Shown here: positions 10,693 to 22,000 of the stretch, in pieces
Position numbering within the stretch: position 1 is the first letter of the stretch
How the letters are laid out: each line of letters starts with the position of its first letter
DNA from: Diphasiastrum complanatum
Lineage: Eukaryota; Streptophyta; Lycopodiopsida; Lycopodiales; Lycopodiaceae
Direction of reading: 5' to 3'
DNA length: 56,747 nucleotides
Assembly: GCA_029204225.1 (NCBI GenBank)
Contig: MU833412.1
Span: 1 to 56,747, forward strand
The notes under the pieces: generated by a model
Told to the model about the DNA's origin: nothing
Seen by the model: the letters and a program-made list of their open reading frames with translations, nothing else
Databases searched by the model: none
Program-made: the position numbers and the translations under genes

Positions 10693-13600
10693 ATGGGATC
10701 AGTGGGAGCCTACCTTCTAGAAGCTAGTGAGAGGTTAAATTCTACCAATTATGCTATTTGGAAAGTGAGGATGGAGTCACTAATGGTGCTCCAGGATCTT
10801 TATGAGTTTCTAATAGATGATGAAGGTGAACCTCTAGGTGCACAGGAATTAGTGAGATACAAGAAGAGGTCTAGGCTTGCACTTCACTGTATTAAGATGA
10901 ATGTAAGCAATGATCTTTTAAGGGAAGTATCATCATGTAAGAGTGCTAAAGAGGCTTGGGAATCTTTAAAATCTATCTATGAGTCTAGTAACACTTTGAG
11001 GGTTCTCATGCTTAGGAACCAGATTCTACAAAGCAGGAAGAGGAGTGATGAGAATGCACAAGATTATGTGCTAAGAATCAAGTCTCTTAATAGGGAGTTA
11101 GCTTCCATTGGAGAGAAGATTCAAGATAGTGAGCTTGTTCAGATTGTCCTAAATGGTCTAGGGAGTGGCTTTACAAATTTGGTCCAAAGCTTTGCAATCC
11201 AAGACACTTTGCCTACTATAGAAAAGCTACACAGTGTATTAGTAGCTGAAGAGTGTAGGATGTTGCATACCAATGCAAGAATAAATGCTATTTCTCTGCA
11301 GGATGGTGATGAGAAAGCTAATTTCTCATTTAAAAGCAAGAAGAAGACCAATGGCAAGAAGAAGCACTTCAAGGAGACCAAGGAGGAGGATGAGACTTCA
11401 AGCTCAAAGGGCAAGATCAAAGACAAGTCCAAGTACAAATGTTTTTTCTGTGGAAAGAAAGGACATTTTGCATCACAATGTCTCAAGAAGAAGAAGGCAC
11501 AAGAGAGCAAACAAAGCAACATTGCACATCAGGAGGAAGAGGAGGATGAAGAGTCATCCTTGATGGTTTCCAACAAACCACCATCATCCAAGAGCAACAC
11601 CAATGATTCTTGGTGGATTGATAGTGGGGCAAGTTCCCACATGACATATCAAAAGGACATATTCTCCACCTTACTTTCTTACAATGACTTACATAGATCA
11701 ATCTATACTGCAAGTAGTCAAGAATGTAAGATAAGTGAAATAGGAACAATTCCCTTGTATGTGGGATCATCCAAAAGGATGAATCTAGATAATGTTCTTT
11801 ATGTTCCTAAGTTAACCAAGAATTTGCTTAGTGTTGACCAGTTAATGGATAATGGCCTAGATGTACAATTCAAGCATGGAGTTTGTTCCATCCTTAGAAA
11901 TGATGAATGTATAGCCAAAGGCTTTAATCAAGGTAGATTGTTTAAGCTTGATGCTAATATTGCAGTGGAGAGTGTTAACTTGGCAAAGGTGGATCTATCA
12001 AAGGTGGAACTGTGGCACAAAAGGTTGGGCCACCCCAACTACAAAGCCATGGAATCTATGACTACAAAGGAGCTTGCAGTTGGACTCCCCAAGCATTTGT
12101 CAAAGTGTGGGAAGAGATGTGAAGCATGCAGCCTCTCAAAGGCTCACAAGCTACCCTTCTCAAGATCTACATCAAGATCAAACTATCCTCTTGAACTCAT
12201 CCATTCGGATGTTCATAGTTTTTCACATGAGTCTAATGGTGGTGCCAAGTACTATGTAATCTTCATTGATGACTATTCTAGATTTTGTTGGATGTACCTC
12301 TTGTCTAGCAAATCAATGGTGTTTGATTCTTTTGTAAAGTTCAAGACTTTGGTAGAAAATCAACTTAGTACCAAGATTAAGGTATTAAGGAGTGATAATG
12401 GAGGTGAATATATCTCCAATAAGTTGATTGACTTTTGTATTTCTAATGGCATAAAGAGGGAGTTGTCATGTCCATACACCCCTCAACAAAATGGAGTGAG
12501 TGAGAGAAGAAATAGATCTCTTTGTGAGTGTGCTAAGGCCTTAAGGCTAGATGCTTCTCTATCCAAACCATTTTGGGGTGAAGCAATAACTTGTGCTAAC
12601 TATTTGTGCAATAGATTGCCAAACCAAGCCATTGGAGGAATCACACCATTTGAAGCTCTATTTGGAGAGAAGCCCAATCTCAAAGATCTCAAAGTTTTTG
12701 GATCCACTTGCTATGTACACCAATCCTTGGATAAGAGAAGGAAGGATGATGCAACATCCATCAAAGGCATCTTTGTGGGATATGGTGAGAATAGCAAAGG
12801 TTATAGAGTCTTCAATCCCATCACTAGCAAGGTGATAGTCAGTAGGGATGCTATTTTTTATGAAGGACATGCTTGTGATTTGGATGATAATGCTACTAAT
12901 CATCTTGATGCCAAGGATCATGCTAGGATGGAGGAGGAGCTTCCAAGTGAAGAAGAACTTGAGGATCCACCTCAAGATGCAAGAACTCCAAGAACTCCAA
13001 GAAGATCTACAAGGGCAAGATCCGAGCCATTGAGACTCACCTATGATGGTCAAGGTGATCAAAGGGAAGGCTCATCATCTTTCACATCTTACACCTTTCT
13101 TACTTCAATGTTAGATGAGCCAACATGCTATGAAGATGCTTGTAAGTCTAAAAGTTGGATGGATGCTATGCAAGTAGAGTATGATGCTCTTATTGAGAAT
13201 CATACTTGGGATCTTGTGGATCTTCCTCAAGGGAAGAAACCTCTTGATTGCAAGTGGGTGTTTAGATTGAAGTATAATCAAGATGGATCAATAAGCAAGC
13301 ATAAAGCTAGGCTTGTTGCCAAAGGTTTTTTACAAACCAAAGGCATTGACTATGATGAGACTTTTGCTCCTGTGGCTAAGCTTGTTACTATCAGGTTGAT
13401 CATTAGTCTTGCTACAACCTTCAATTGGGAGCTATTCCAACTTGACTTCACAAATGCAAAGGAAGAGATCTACATGAGGCAACCCGAGGGCTTCATCAAG
13501 GCAAAGCATGAAGGAAAGGTGTGTTTTTTGAAGAAGAGTCTTTATGGGCTCAAGCAAGCACCTAGAGCATGGTACTCTAGGCTAAACTCTTTTCTCATTT

Positions 13601-14697
13601 CCATCAATTTTGTAATGAGTGCCTATGATCCATCATTGTATATAAGTTTTCATGATGTCATGATCATTATTCTTGTTTTGTATGTAGATGACATTATCTT
13701 GAGTGGTAATGATCTAGATGGAATTAGAGATGTAAAAATTGCTTTATCAAAAGAGTTTAAGATGGTAGATCTCGGCCTATTGAGCTTCATTCTTGGAATA
13801 GAGGTTATTAGAGGATGTGATTTTAGCTTCATTTGTCAATCTAAATATGCTACATCCATCCTAAATAGATTTGGAATGAAGAATTGTAAAGGCATTGAGA
13901 CACCAATGGAGCAACATGTAAAAGCATCTATTGGTTGTGATGAAGCATCCTTTGAGGACATCACATTATATAGAAGGCTTATTGGCTCCTTGATCTATTT
14001 AACTATAACTAGACCTGATCTTAGTTATAGTGTTAGAAAGTTAAGCCAATTCATGCAAAGTCCTCTAGTTTCACATTGGAAGATGGCCAAAAGAGTTCTT
14101 AGATACATTTCATTCACTAAGAATTTTGGTATTTTGTATAGAGGAACTAATCTTGGCTTAAGAGTCTATAGTGACTCGGATTTTGCAGGTGACAAAGTGG
14201 ATAGAAGATCAACAAGTACCTTTGCCACCTTTCTATGTGATGGAGTAGTATCATGGCTTTCCAAAAAGCAAGATACCATCTTCCTATCTTCCACAGAATT
14301 CAAATACAAGGCCTTGACATCAACATGCAAGGAGGTCTTGTGGCTCAAAAGGCTATTGGTGGAGCTTCATGTCATGGAGGAGGAGATCCCTATCATCTAT
14401 TGTGACAACCAATCAGCCCAATCACTTGCAACTAATCCTACATTCCATGCAAGGAGCAAACACATCGAAATTGCTCATCATTTCGTGAGGGAAAAAGTGC
14501 AAGCTAAAGAGATCAAGCTCCAACACGTGCCATCATCAAGTTGCTTGGCTGATTTGTTTACTAAACTTTTACCTAAAGATTCATTTGTCAAGCTTAGATC
14601 TTCAATTGGAGTTATTGATAAAAGCATTGTGATCTCCAAGGCTAGATTTGAGGAGGAGTGTGAAAAATTGCCTACATTGGCAAATCTAGCCATGTAG
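10693..14697 (+). CDS. Copia gag-pol polyprotein, 1334 codons
   Basis: One open frame from ATG at 10693, 631 bases after the PBS, to a TAG inside the right LTR; its last 12 codons are LTR-encoded. Order: Gag (about 20-200); CCHC knuckle C250, C253, H258, C263; protease DSGASSH with Asp310; HHCC zinc site H442, H447, C476, C479; integrase D506, D568, E604 with the usual 35-residue spacing; RT from about 854 with YVDD at 997-1000; RNase H with D1161/D1163, E1202, D1238 and the C-terminal KHIEIAHHF. The protein packages element RNA, copies it in particles and integrates the cDNA. Oddity: after LDFTNA (917-922) the conserved loop FLNGYLE seen in the family-D copy is missing, an 18-bp in-frame loss in the RT palm. 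The first catalytic Asp (918) remains, but activity is doubtful. Length is otherwise normal. Confidence 0.97.
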   Translation: MGSVGAYLLEASERLNSTNYAIWKVRMESLMVLQDLYEFLIDDEGEPLGAQELVRYKKRSRLALHCIKMNVSNDLLREVSSCKSAKEAWESLKSIYESSNTLRVLMLRNQILQSRKRSDENAQDYVLRIKSLNRELASIGEKIQDSELVQIVLNGLGSGFTNLVQSFAIQDTLPTIEKLHSVLVAEECRMLHTNARINAISLQDGDEKANFSFKSKKKTNGKKKHFKETKEEDETSSSKGKIKDKSKYKCFFCGKKGHFASQCLKKKKAQESKQSNIAHQEEEEDEESSLMVSNKPPSSKSNTNDSWWIDSGASSHMTYQKDIFSTLLSYNDLHRSIYTASSQECKISEIGTIPLYVGSSKRMNLDNVLYVPKLTKNLLSVDQLMDNGLDVQFKHGVCSILRNDECIAKGFNQGRLFKLDANIAVESVNLAKVDLSKVELWHKRLGHPNYKAMESMTTKELAVGLPKHLSKCGKRCEACSLSKAHKLPFSRSTSRSNYPLELIHSDVHSFSHESNGGAKYYVIFIDDYSRFCWMYLLSSKSMVFDSFVKFKTLVENQLSTKIKVLRSDNGGEYISNKLIDFCISNGIKRELSCPYTPQQNGVSERRNRSLCECAKALRLDASLSKPFWGEAITCANYLCNRLPNQAIGGITPFEALFGEKPNLKDLKVFGSTCYVHQSLDKRRKDDATSIKGIFVGYGENSKGYRVFNPITSKVIVSRDAIFYEGHACDLDDNATNHLDAKDHARMEEELPSEEELEDPPQDARTPRTPRRSTRARSEPLRLTYDGQGDQREGSSSFTSYTFLTSMLDEPTCYEDACKSKSWMDAMQVEYDALIENHTWDLVDLPQGKKPLDCKWVFRLKYNQDGSISKHKARLVAKGFLQTKGIDYDETFAPVAKLVTIRLIISLATTFNWELFQLDFTNAKEEIYMRQPEGFIKAKHEGKVCFLKKSLYGLKQAPRAWYSRLNSFLISINFVMSAYDPSLYISFHDVMIIILVLYVDDIILSGNDLDGIRDVKIALSKEFKMVDLGLLSFILGIEVIRGCDFSFICQSKYATSILNRFGMKNCKGIETPMEQHVKASIGCDEASFEDITLYRRLIGSLIYLTITRPDLSYSVRKLSQFMQSPLVSHWKMAKRVLRYISFTKNFGILYRGTNLGLRVYSDSDFAGDKVDRRSTSTFATFLCDGVVSWLSKKQDTIFLSSTEFKYKALTSTCKEVLWLKRLLVELHVMEEEIPIIYCDNQSAQSLATNPTFHARSKHIEIAHHFVREKVQAKEIKLQHVPSSSCLADLFTKLLPKDSFVKLRSSIGVIDKSIVISKARFEEECEKLPTLANLAM
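14650..14658 (+). other. Polypurine tract of Copia A
   Basis: GAGGAGGAG lies directly before the right LTR, the expected primer for plus-strand synthesis. Here it is also inside the coding frame. Confidence 0.85.
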
Positions 14698-15349
14698 AAT
14701 ATTGTACATTTTGTCAATATTGTTTGTTGGTTACTTGAATGGCCAAAGTGCCACTTGTACATACACACCTAAAGTAGGTTACCACGAGTCAAGAGGAGTG
14801 GTTGTGTCTATTTGGTAGTGATTCCTACTTTGTAGGATCTAGACCATGATTTATGATGAGATTTGTACCTACCATGCACCTACCAAGCATGACTCTTGGA
14901 TCTAGACTAGGGTTTTCACATTAGGGCAACAAAGTGGAGTCTACTTCCTTATTACATGCTGGATTTTCACCTAACTTTGCAAAGGAAGTGTGTTTTACTA
15001 TGTATTTCCATTCTCCATAGTGAGAAGATAGAAACTTTTTGGAGCCTCAAGGAGAAACTCGAGTTTCCTCTCATTGTATGGTGATTACTCTATTTTTCCA
15101 ATGAAACCCAGCTTTGACACTTTGTAAACACTGTCTACAGGCCGTACTACAGCCTTATTTCCACATGTGTGGAGTTGGATTAGACTATTTGATCAATGCT
15201 TTGATTGTCTCTACTTGTTTCCTATCAAGCTGCTAAACTAGATCTTGTTTTCTGATGACTAGTTTCTGATAGATTGTTTAACAAGCATACAATCACCTTG
15301 TGGATCATTCAAAGATCCATTTATGGTCCTTAGTACTGTACTTTTCACA
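14659..15349 (+). repeat. Right (3') LTR of Copia A
   Basis: 691 bp, TGTGAAAAATTGCC to CTTTTCACA, followed by the AAACA target duplication. Its first 39 bases encode the end and stop of the polyprotein. Confidence 0.95.
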
Positions 15350-15482
15350 AAACATCTTTCACCGGCAGTTGAAATATTATGAATTGTGGGTGAAAGGCAC
15401 GTGGCTTTAGAAACTTCTAGAGAGAGAACGCGCAGATTTTGTAGAAGGATAGAGAACGAATATTTTCCATGTGAGAGAGAGA

Positions 15483-15498
15483 TTAGGGTTAGGGTTTT
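15483..15498 (+). promoter_or_regulatory. Telo-box-like motif
   Basis: TTAGGGTTAGGGTTTT contains the complement of the plant telo-box AAACCCTAA. It lies 14 bp before a long GA array. In Arabidopsis telo-boxes and GAGA motifs occur together near 5' ends of genes and in Polycomb-recruiting sequences. No gene start was found here, so a function is only suggested. Confidence 0.35.
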
Positions 15499-15507
15499 AT
15501 TTGAGGT

Positions 15508-15646
<139 letters not shown>

Positions 15647-15649
15647 GTT

Positions 15650-16785
15650 GGTTGCTTGGGAGACAAATAGAAAGACTGATTTGGAGAGAAAATTGGGTGG
15701 TTGATTCACGTGGAATGATTGATTGGTGGCATGGATTTGAGAGTATTTATTGAGAGATTGATTGATTGGAAAAAAAGATGAATTAGGGCAAAAAAGGCTA
15801 TTTGGCAAAAAGACAAACTTTGAAAAGAAACAAAGGACAACTTTAAGCAAAACATGAGTAGACATTTGGTGTATTTTGTTTGATTGTTTTTGGCTTGCAA
15901 TCAATAAATTGCATATAATTTATTACATCACAAGACATAACATGGAAATGTTTGAATATTTTGATTTATACATACATACAAGTCTTAGAATTGAACATAG
16001 CAACTCCGCGGTTGGGGGATAGTAGAATGAGCCTAGACTATATTGAATATAATATTCATAAAGTCGTCGTCTTGAATAAAGAAAAGCGAACCCCTAATAT
16101 AAAGGTTTGATATCTTGGTAATGATCAATTATTATAAAAACACCAAAGACAAATCCAAGTAAATTGAGACTATTCATAGTCTCAATTTATAAATATCAAT
16201 TTATAAATATCCAAACAAATGATGATCCCAAAAGAGTCACATAGCATGTCACCAACAAATTTCTTTAACATCTACCCTTTTAATATGATTTTGCGATCAT
16301 GGTCTTATTAGTTATCATAAACAATTTGCTATATAAATGATGGGAAAAAAAAAAATTCATAGACAAACCCTTTACACTTTGTATATCAAGTTGAAAGTCA
16401 TGAAATCCAAAATTGAAAAAATATCAACATTAGAGTCGAGCACCAAGAGTACAGAACAAAATTTCAATTGTTTCCAAGATGAAACTTTAATTAAAAAAAT
16501 GTATCTAACTTTTTTTATCATTAGATTGAGGCCCATAATGTTGTTCGAAAAACATAATTTTAAAAACTGACATTTATTGTCCCGAGTCGAAAACAGATCT
16601 CCATAGCAAGTCAATTTCCAAACTAAAATTAAGCTATTCACAACTCTTTTTGTAAGAGAAAAAGGCTCATCTCACAGGAAGGCCAAGTGAAAGATGACAC
16701 TAGTTACAGCCAAAATCTAAACTTTGCTCAACTAATCTGCAATAACATCCAAAACATAGCCATCCACATTTATGCAAGCGACTAT
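15650..16785. other. No recognisable gene
   Basis: AT-rich DNA with A-runs and short frames. No LTR end or domain seen. Confidence 0.5.
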
Positions 16786-16789
16786 AAAT

Positions 16790-17885
16790 CTACAAAAATC
16801 TTTCTCTTTGCAATTTTTTCAGCAATTCATGAATATGCCACAAAATTTGCTGATGAGTGGCTATAAGCCTTTTAAAACTAGTAACAGTTGCTAACACCAT
16901 TGCTTCTCCCCTAGAAAGTTGTCTTTTGTTGGTTTTCCATTGTTCCAGTTTCAAAAGTTGATCTGTAGATAGTTCTTCATAAATTGATTTGCCCTCGATT
17001 GATCTTTCTTCAACCTTGTTTTCATGCACAGGAGATGGGAGTCCTTGATGCCATGGTGTTTTCAACACCGGTTGCAAATATCTGTACAATACATGTTTCT
17101 CTGTTATTGGCATTTGACCAACACGATGTAATGCTAAGACTGATTCGATGTCATGTTCCATTTTCACTGCCTCCAGAAGTGGCCATAGCTTTTTCATCAA
17201 AAAGTCATCTGAAGTTAGACCATCACAACCACCAAATACATGTGGAAACAAAAAATTTCTTGCATCATTCATACAAGCTTTGTAAGGCGAGTCATCTATG
17301 AGAATTGTGTTTTTGACAATGCAATTTTTGAAAATGTTTCCAAACCTTGTCCAAAGGTTTGAAGTCTGCACGTACATCCTTTTTATCTGGTCTCTTTAAG
17401 TCACTTTGGTAGCAATTTTCTTGAGACCATAGCATAAACAACGACAACTTGCCACCAAGTTTTTGTTCGATATAGCTATATGTTTTCAAGACATTTCTAA
17501 ATACCATAGTTGACCAAATTCTGACCTTGGCTATTGAGACCTACTTTTTTAAAAACTCCAAGCATCCAGGTTGAAGTTGCAACCATTTTCCCTCATAATA
17601 CTCAATGTTCGGAAGACTTGGCTTTTTATCCCAACGTTTGATTAGTACTCCATTCAAATCCAATATAACACACAAAGGATCATGTGATGGATCTTCACAG
17701 AAGAAAACCTGTGGTGAATGATCTTGAACGATCAGAATGTCATGAACGCTCAAAGTGGAGTCTTGATTTTGTGTGATCTCTAAATCCTGATTGTGACTTC
17801 ATCTCAAATTATTGATAGAAGAAAATTCATCCATCACCAGGTAATGTTTTTCTTCATTATCCATAGATGAATCAGCTCTGAACAT
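16790..17885 (-). pseudogene. FCP1/NIF-like HAD phosphatase pseudogene
   Basis: A minus-strand, apparently intronless frame of about 366 codons from an ATG at 17885. HAD motif I is VILDLNGVLI; the family consensus DxDx(T/V) has Asp in the third place and here it is Asn, as I recall for some plant NIF-like proteins. It is followed by PGCLEFLKK, VRIWSTM (motif II region) and KNTILIDDSPYKA, the LIDDSP motif III of the CTD-phosphatase-like family. A lysine/arginine-rich tail follows. Active members remove phosphate from Ser residues such as those of the RNA polymerase II tail. Breaks: in-frame TGA at 17799-17801, TAG at 17541-17543 and a frameshift near 17330. The frame stays open and conserved around each, so decay is recent. 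With Asn in motif I even the ancestor may have been inactive. Confidence 0.8.
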
Positions 17886-17888
17886 CTT

Positions 17889-18514
17889 GCTTGAACATTC
17901 TGCTCAAACACACAAATCGAGTTTGACACATCCTTTGGCATTAATAATTTGCATGTACATTCTGATAGAAAATATTTGAAAACATATACTTCCAGCAGTG
18001 CTCGACTGGACCAAAGTCTGTGACTTCAATATGTTCCTATCCGATTTAGGCAAAGTATTCAATTGAAAGACAAGGATTTGATCAAACTTGAGCATTGCTT
18101 GAGTAGGTTAACAATAAACTCTCAAATGATAATCCACGTTTGATAAACTCGAGCAGTGCTCGAGTTGACGAAAGCTATGTGGCTACAATATGTTGTTATT
18201 TGATAAGTTAGAAAAAGTATTCCACTTAATCTGGTAAGAATTTGATTACAATTGAGCACTGCAAGAATATAACTTATTCACATATACATCTAGAATTAAA
18301 AAAACTTTTAAAAACATGTATTTGGTAAAAGTGTTTCTATATAAAAAGTGTTCAAACCACGTTGTGTCAAAATTGAGCATTGCTCGAGTTATTAACAGAA
18401 TATGATCCCACACGAGTTGACTACCCCATGTAGCCACAATTTGTTGTTATTCTATTTTTAAAAAGTATTTAATTAAAGACATATAATTAATTAAACTCAA
18501 ACAATTCTCAAGTA
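17889..18514. repeat. Left cluster of a 21-bp palindromic motif
   Basis: The motif has 10-base arms AACTCGAGCA / TGCTCGAGTT around one central base. The copy at 18146-18166 is perfect. Diverged copies lie at 18085-18105 and 18370-18390, with weaker ones at 17889-17909, 17991-18010, 18249 (half) and 18494-18514. The intervening sequence also repeats loosely (TGTTGTTAT, KTATTC-type stretches). The cluster lies between the two decayed minus-strand genes. A matching cluster lies at 22434-23960. Confidence 0.75.
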
Positions 18515-18626
18515 GGCCAATCCTAAATTCAAAAACAATAATTCACAACTATATTCAGTATAGAAAAATTCTTGATAATATGATTTCAAGGTAGGTGTCG
18601 TTCAATCTAAAGTGTCCAAACTGCAT

Positions 18627-18730
<104 letters not shown>

Positions 18731-18811
18731 CAATATAGATTTTATAACTGTTGTTTTATATGTTTTATGTTGATGCAAAGTGTGCAATGAAATAATGTAA
18801 AGCATATTGCA

Positions 18812-18813
<2 letters not shown>

Positions 18814-18888
<75 letters not shown>
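18814..18888. repeat. (CT)37 microsatellite
   Basis: A pure 75-bp CT run followed by GCAAAGTGGGCAATGAG, a diverged copy of the flank after the array at 18629-18728. Confidence 0.98.
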
Positions 18889-18891
<3 letters not shown>

Positions 18892-19051
18892 TCAGTTGTT
18901 TTTTATTGCTGCAAAGTGGGCAATGAGAAATTACAAAGTCTGAAGACAATGTTTTTACTTGTGTCTTGTAAAAAAAACTAAATAATAAAATAGAGAACAT
19001 CAAGTAATTCACTGTCACAACTTTACAAATTTTTATTGTACCTTATTGGCT

Positions 19052-22000
19052 TCAAATACCTTCATTGATATCTTGCAATCGCCCTTCCATATCAAGGCAT
19101 TGCTCTCTCGTGGGCCTTGTCTCAACATATTCAAGGAGTCCATGTTGATTAATAGAATCCTCTTCATTACTAGCAGGAATCTCTTGCATATCTATAGCAG
19201 TAGAGATCACATCATCATTATTATAATCGATTGAGAATGGATCCTTTGGTTGAGGAATTGAGGACAATAATATTTATGGATTGGGAATCACATCTGCCGG
19301 TGATGGCCCCAAGGAAGACAAACCTACACACCATTTCTGCACCACACGACTATGATTCCTAACTCCACTATAAAACGATCTCAAAAATCCTATGTGTAGG
19401 GATGAATCCACCAAAGAGATAACATGTCTTCGCTTTGTGAGGCTAGCTTGTCCCAATCCTCATCGGTGTAAGCATCAACAACAATCTCAGAATCACCTAC
19501 AAAGAGAGACAAAACATTTTGCTTTTCATTGCTCAAAATCAAAAAGCAGATATATTAATACCAAAAATATGCACAAGGCAAAGGAAAAAAACCAACTCAC
19601 TTGTCAACCGCATTACAAGCTTCTCATACACCATAGAAGATTTGACAGTTCCATAAAGAAGACCACTTGCCATTCCCACAAAGTCTAGTCTTGGTGTCTC
19701 CATCAAAAACCGATGTTTTAACATTTTCTCAAATTTCTTCGCAGCATCTTCATCATCATCCAGTGATCTCATTTGAGCAAAGAACTTTGAGTCGTTCATA
19801 TCTTTAAAACTCAGATCAAATCCTTTTCCATGTAATTCCTCAATAGAAAAGACATTTTCAGCATCAATTGAAACCAAACAAGCCACTATAAAATCTTGAC
19901 TTGTTTGCAAAATATCAAACGTTCTATGTTTCAAATAAGTGTATGTGCCAATAAAAAATACGGAGACAATTGCTTTAATGCTTTCACACACGCAATCAAA
20001 CCCTTTGTTTCACGAACAAACCCAACCAGCGAAAATCTTTTCAAACAAGTCGAACGGCAACTGTTGCACCAAAAAAACTTAAAGAAGTAATTTTGTGGCC
20101 AACAAGATTCCTTGTCATGAGATGCATCCACCACATCGAAACTTATTTTCTTTTTTACATCTCCAATATGTGCATCCTCAAATGACTAAAATCTAGGGCC
20201 TGTGTATGATATCACCCATGGCCCCAAGCTAGAGCTGGCAACTTTATGCTCGACAAAGTCCTATTTTGCTTTTATAGTAGATCGAACAATCGAAGGAAGT
20301 TTTCTTGTTTTGACATGTCTTCTTGAGGCATCTTCACAGCAGGAAGGGCGTCTACTACACGTCATCAGTGAACACATCATTGATCTGATACCTCTTGAAC
20401 ATATCAAGTTGTGACAATGTCACCCCATATTCCTCTCTTATGTGGTCTTCTATGGCCATTGTCATGTTCCATCTATTTTTGGTCAACTCACAAAACTCTT
20501 TCAAAGACACGACATTAGGAGGAAAAGCAGTAGAGTCTTTTTTGTCAAATACAATGGATCCAGCCAAAATTTTGTCAAACAACATGCTGATTTCTGTTTC
20601 AAGCAAATCTTGCAATGGTCGTAGAATATAGGGTGTAATGTATTTGAGCTCATTTTTTGTTTCCGGCTTTAGTTCTCCCTTCGAATTTCTCAGAGCACCA
20701 TCCACCCATTTTTTCATTACCCCCATCCATTTTCTCCAAACACTATCTTAAGAGAACAACACATAATAACACTCCTTTGGCTCCTTCCGACACATCACAT
20801 CTTCCATCATAGACTTGAAGGCCTACAAGACAAGAGAATGTTTGTAAATAGAAGAAATACATCAAACTGTTAGGAAAAGATAGAACTTAAACTTTATACA
20901 AAAAACATTTACCTTCTACTTTTCGCATGTCCGTCCACCTCCGATTGGGCGTTATGGACATCCCCAAAACTCCCATTGTTGTCTAGCCTGATGTAGCAAC
21001 TCAGGCAACAAGATTTTCAATTTGTACTCTTCATTTAGCGCATTCAATGCTCGAGATATTTGAACACACTCCATCGGAGTCACCAAATGACTCAAAATAT
21101 GAGCGCTTCTTCTCTGATACTGTTGCCTCAAACTAGCAACATCAGATAGTTTCTGTGCATCCAAAACTTTAAGCAAATTTTTTGTTACTTGAATGGTATG
21201 TTGGCCATCCACAATATAAAATTTAATCTCAGTTGCTTTATCAATTAACATTTTTTTGTCGTGGACTTCAACAAACTCTTTTGTTTTGTCTTCTCATAGT
21301 ACAGTATCAAGTCAGCCGGGGGCAACTTTACCCCAACAGTATTAAAAAGAGACCTTTGCAACACATCACAGTAGTCACGATTGAAAGGCCTACAATTGTA
21401 TTGTGCAGGAGGAAGGTTGCACTTAGTAACATCAACTTGGACCTCATTTTGAATCCCCAAGGGATATAGTCTTTTAAAAGCATCCAACCGGCTATTTGTT
21501 TATGCCAACAAATCCTCATTACATGTCTTCTCCAGTGCCTTCGATTTTTTTGATACAACCTCAATCAAAACTTCTTTCTTCTCCTCAAGTTTTTTCCTTC
21601 CACTTTCTTTCAAGAATTTCGACGGTGGTAGAACACTTTGAAGCAGAGTTGCTTCAACCATTGCAACAGCCAATGCCATATTTGCATGTGCATCACCAGG
21701 AGGTTGTCCTCTTCTGAAAGTATCTGCTTCTAACTCTATGTTCTGAGGTGTAGACCTCTTTGTTGGCTGGGTTTTTTTCTTGGAAATGAAGGTTGTATCA
21801 TTTCTAATTCAAAATTTGGCCTTAGGAAAACCTTCAATGATTTCTTGGTGGGATGTATTATGTGAATCATCACAATGCACGATCCATTTTAATGTATGAC
21901 ATGAATTCACATTCTTGTGAGCACTCGCTTTCATCAAACTTATATCATAATCCAGCACGCTAGCATGGATCTCAGTATACTTACTATTCTTCTCAGTAAA

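Larger units (their letters stand above)
9371..15349 (+). mobile_element. Complete Copia LTR retrotransposon, family A (5979 bp)
   Basis: Both LTRs are 691 bp and start TGTG and end CA. They are flanked by an identical 5-bp target duplication AAACA (9366-9370 and 15350-15354). The PBS follows the left LTR and a purine tract precedes the right LTR. One open gag-pol frame lies between. I count about 11 mismatches between the LTRs, roughly 1.6 percent, so the insertion is fairly young. The internal order gag, protease, integrase, RT, RNase H identifies Ty1/Copia. An in-frame deletion in RT (see the gag-pol entry) may make this copy dependent on others. Confidence 0.97.

Noticed and set aside
11139-14768. 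Several frames of 60-134 codons on either strand inside the Copia A gag-pol
   Set aside because: Shadows of the 1334-codon gene.
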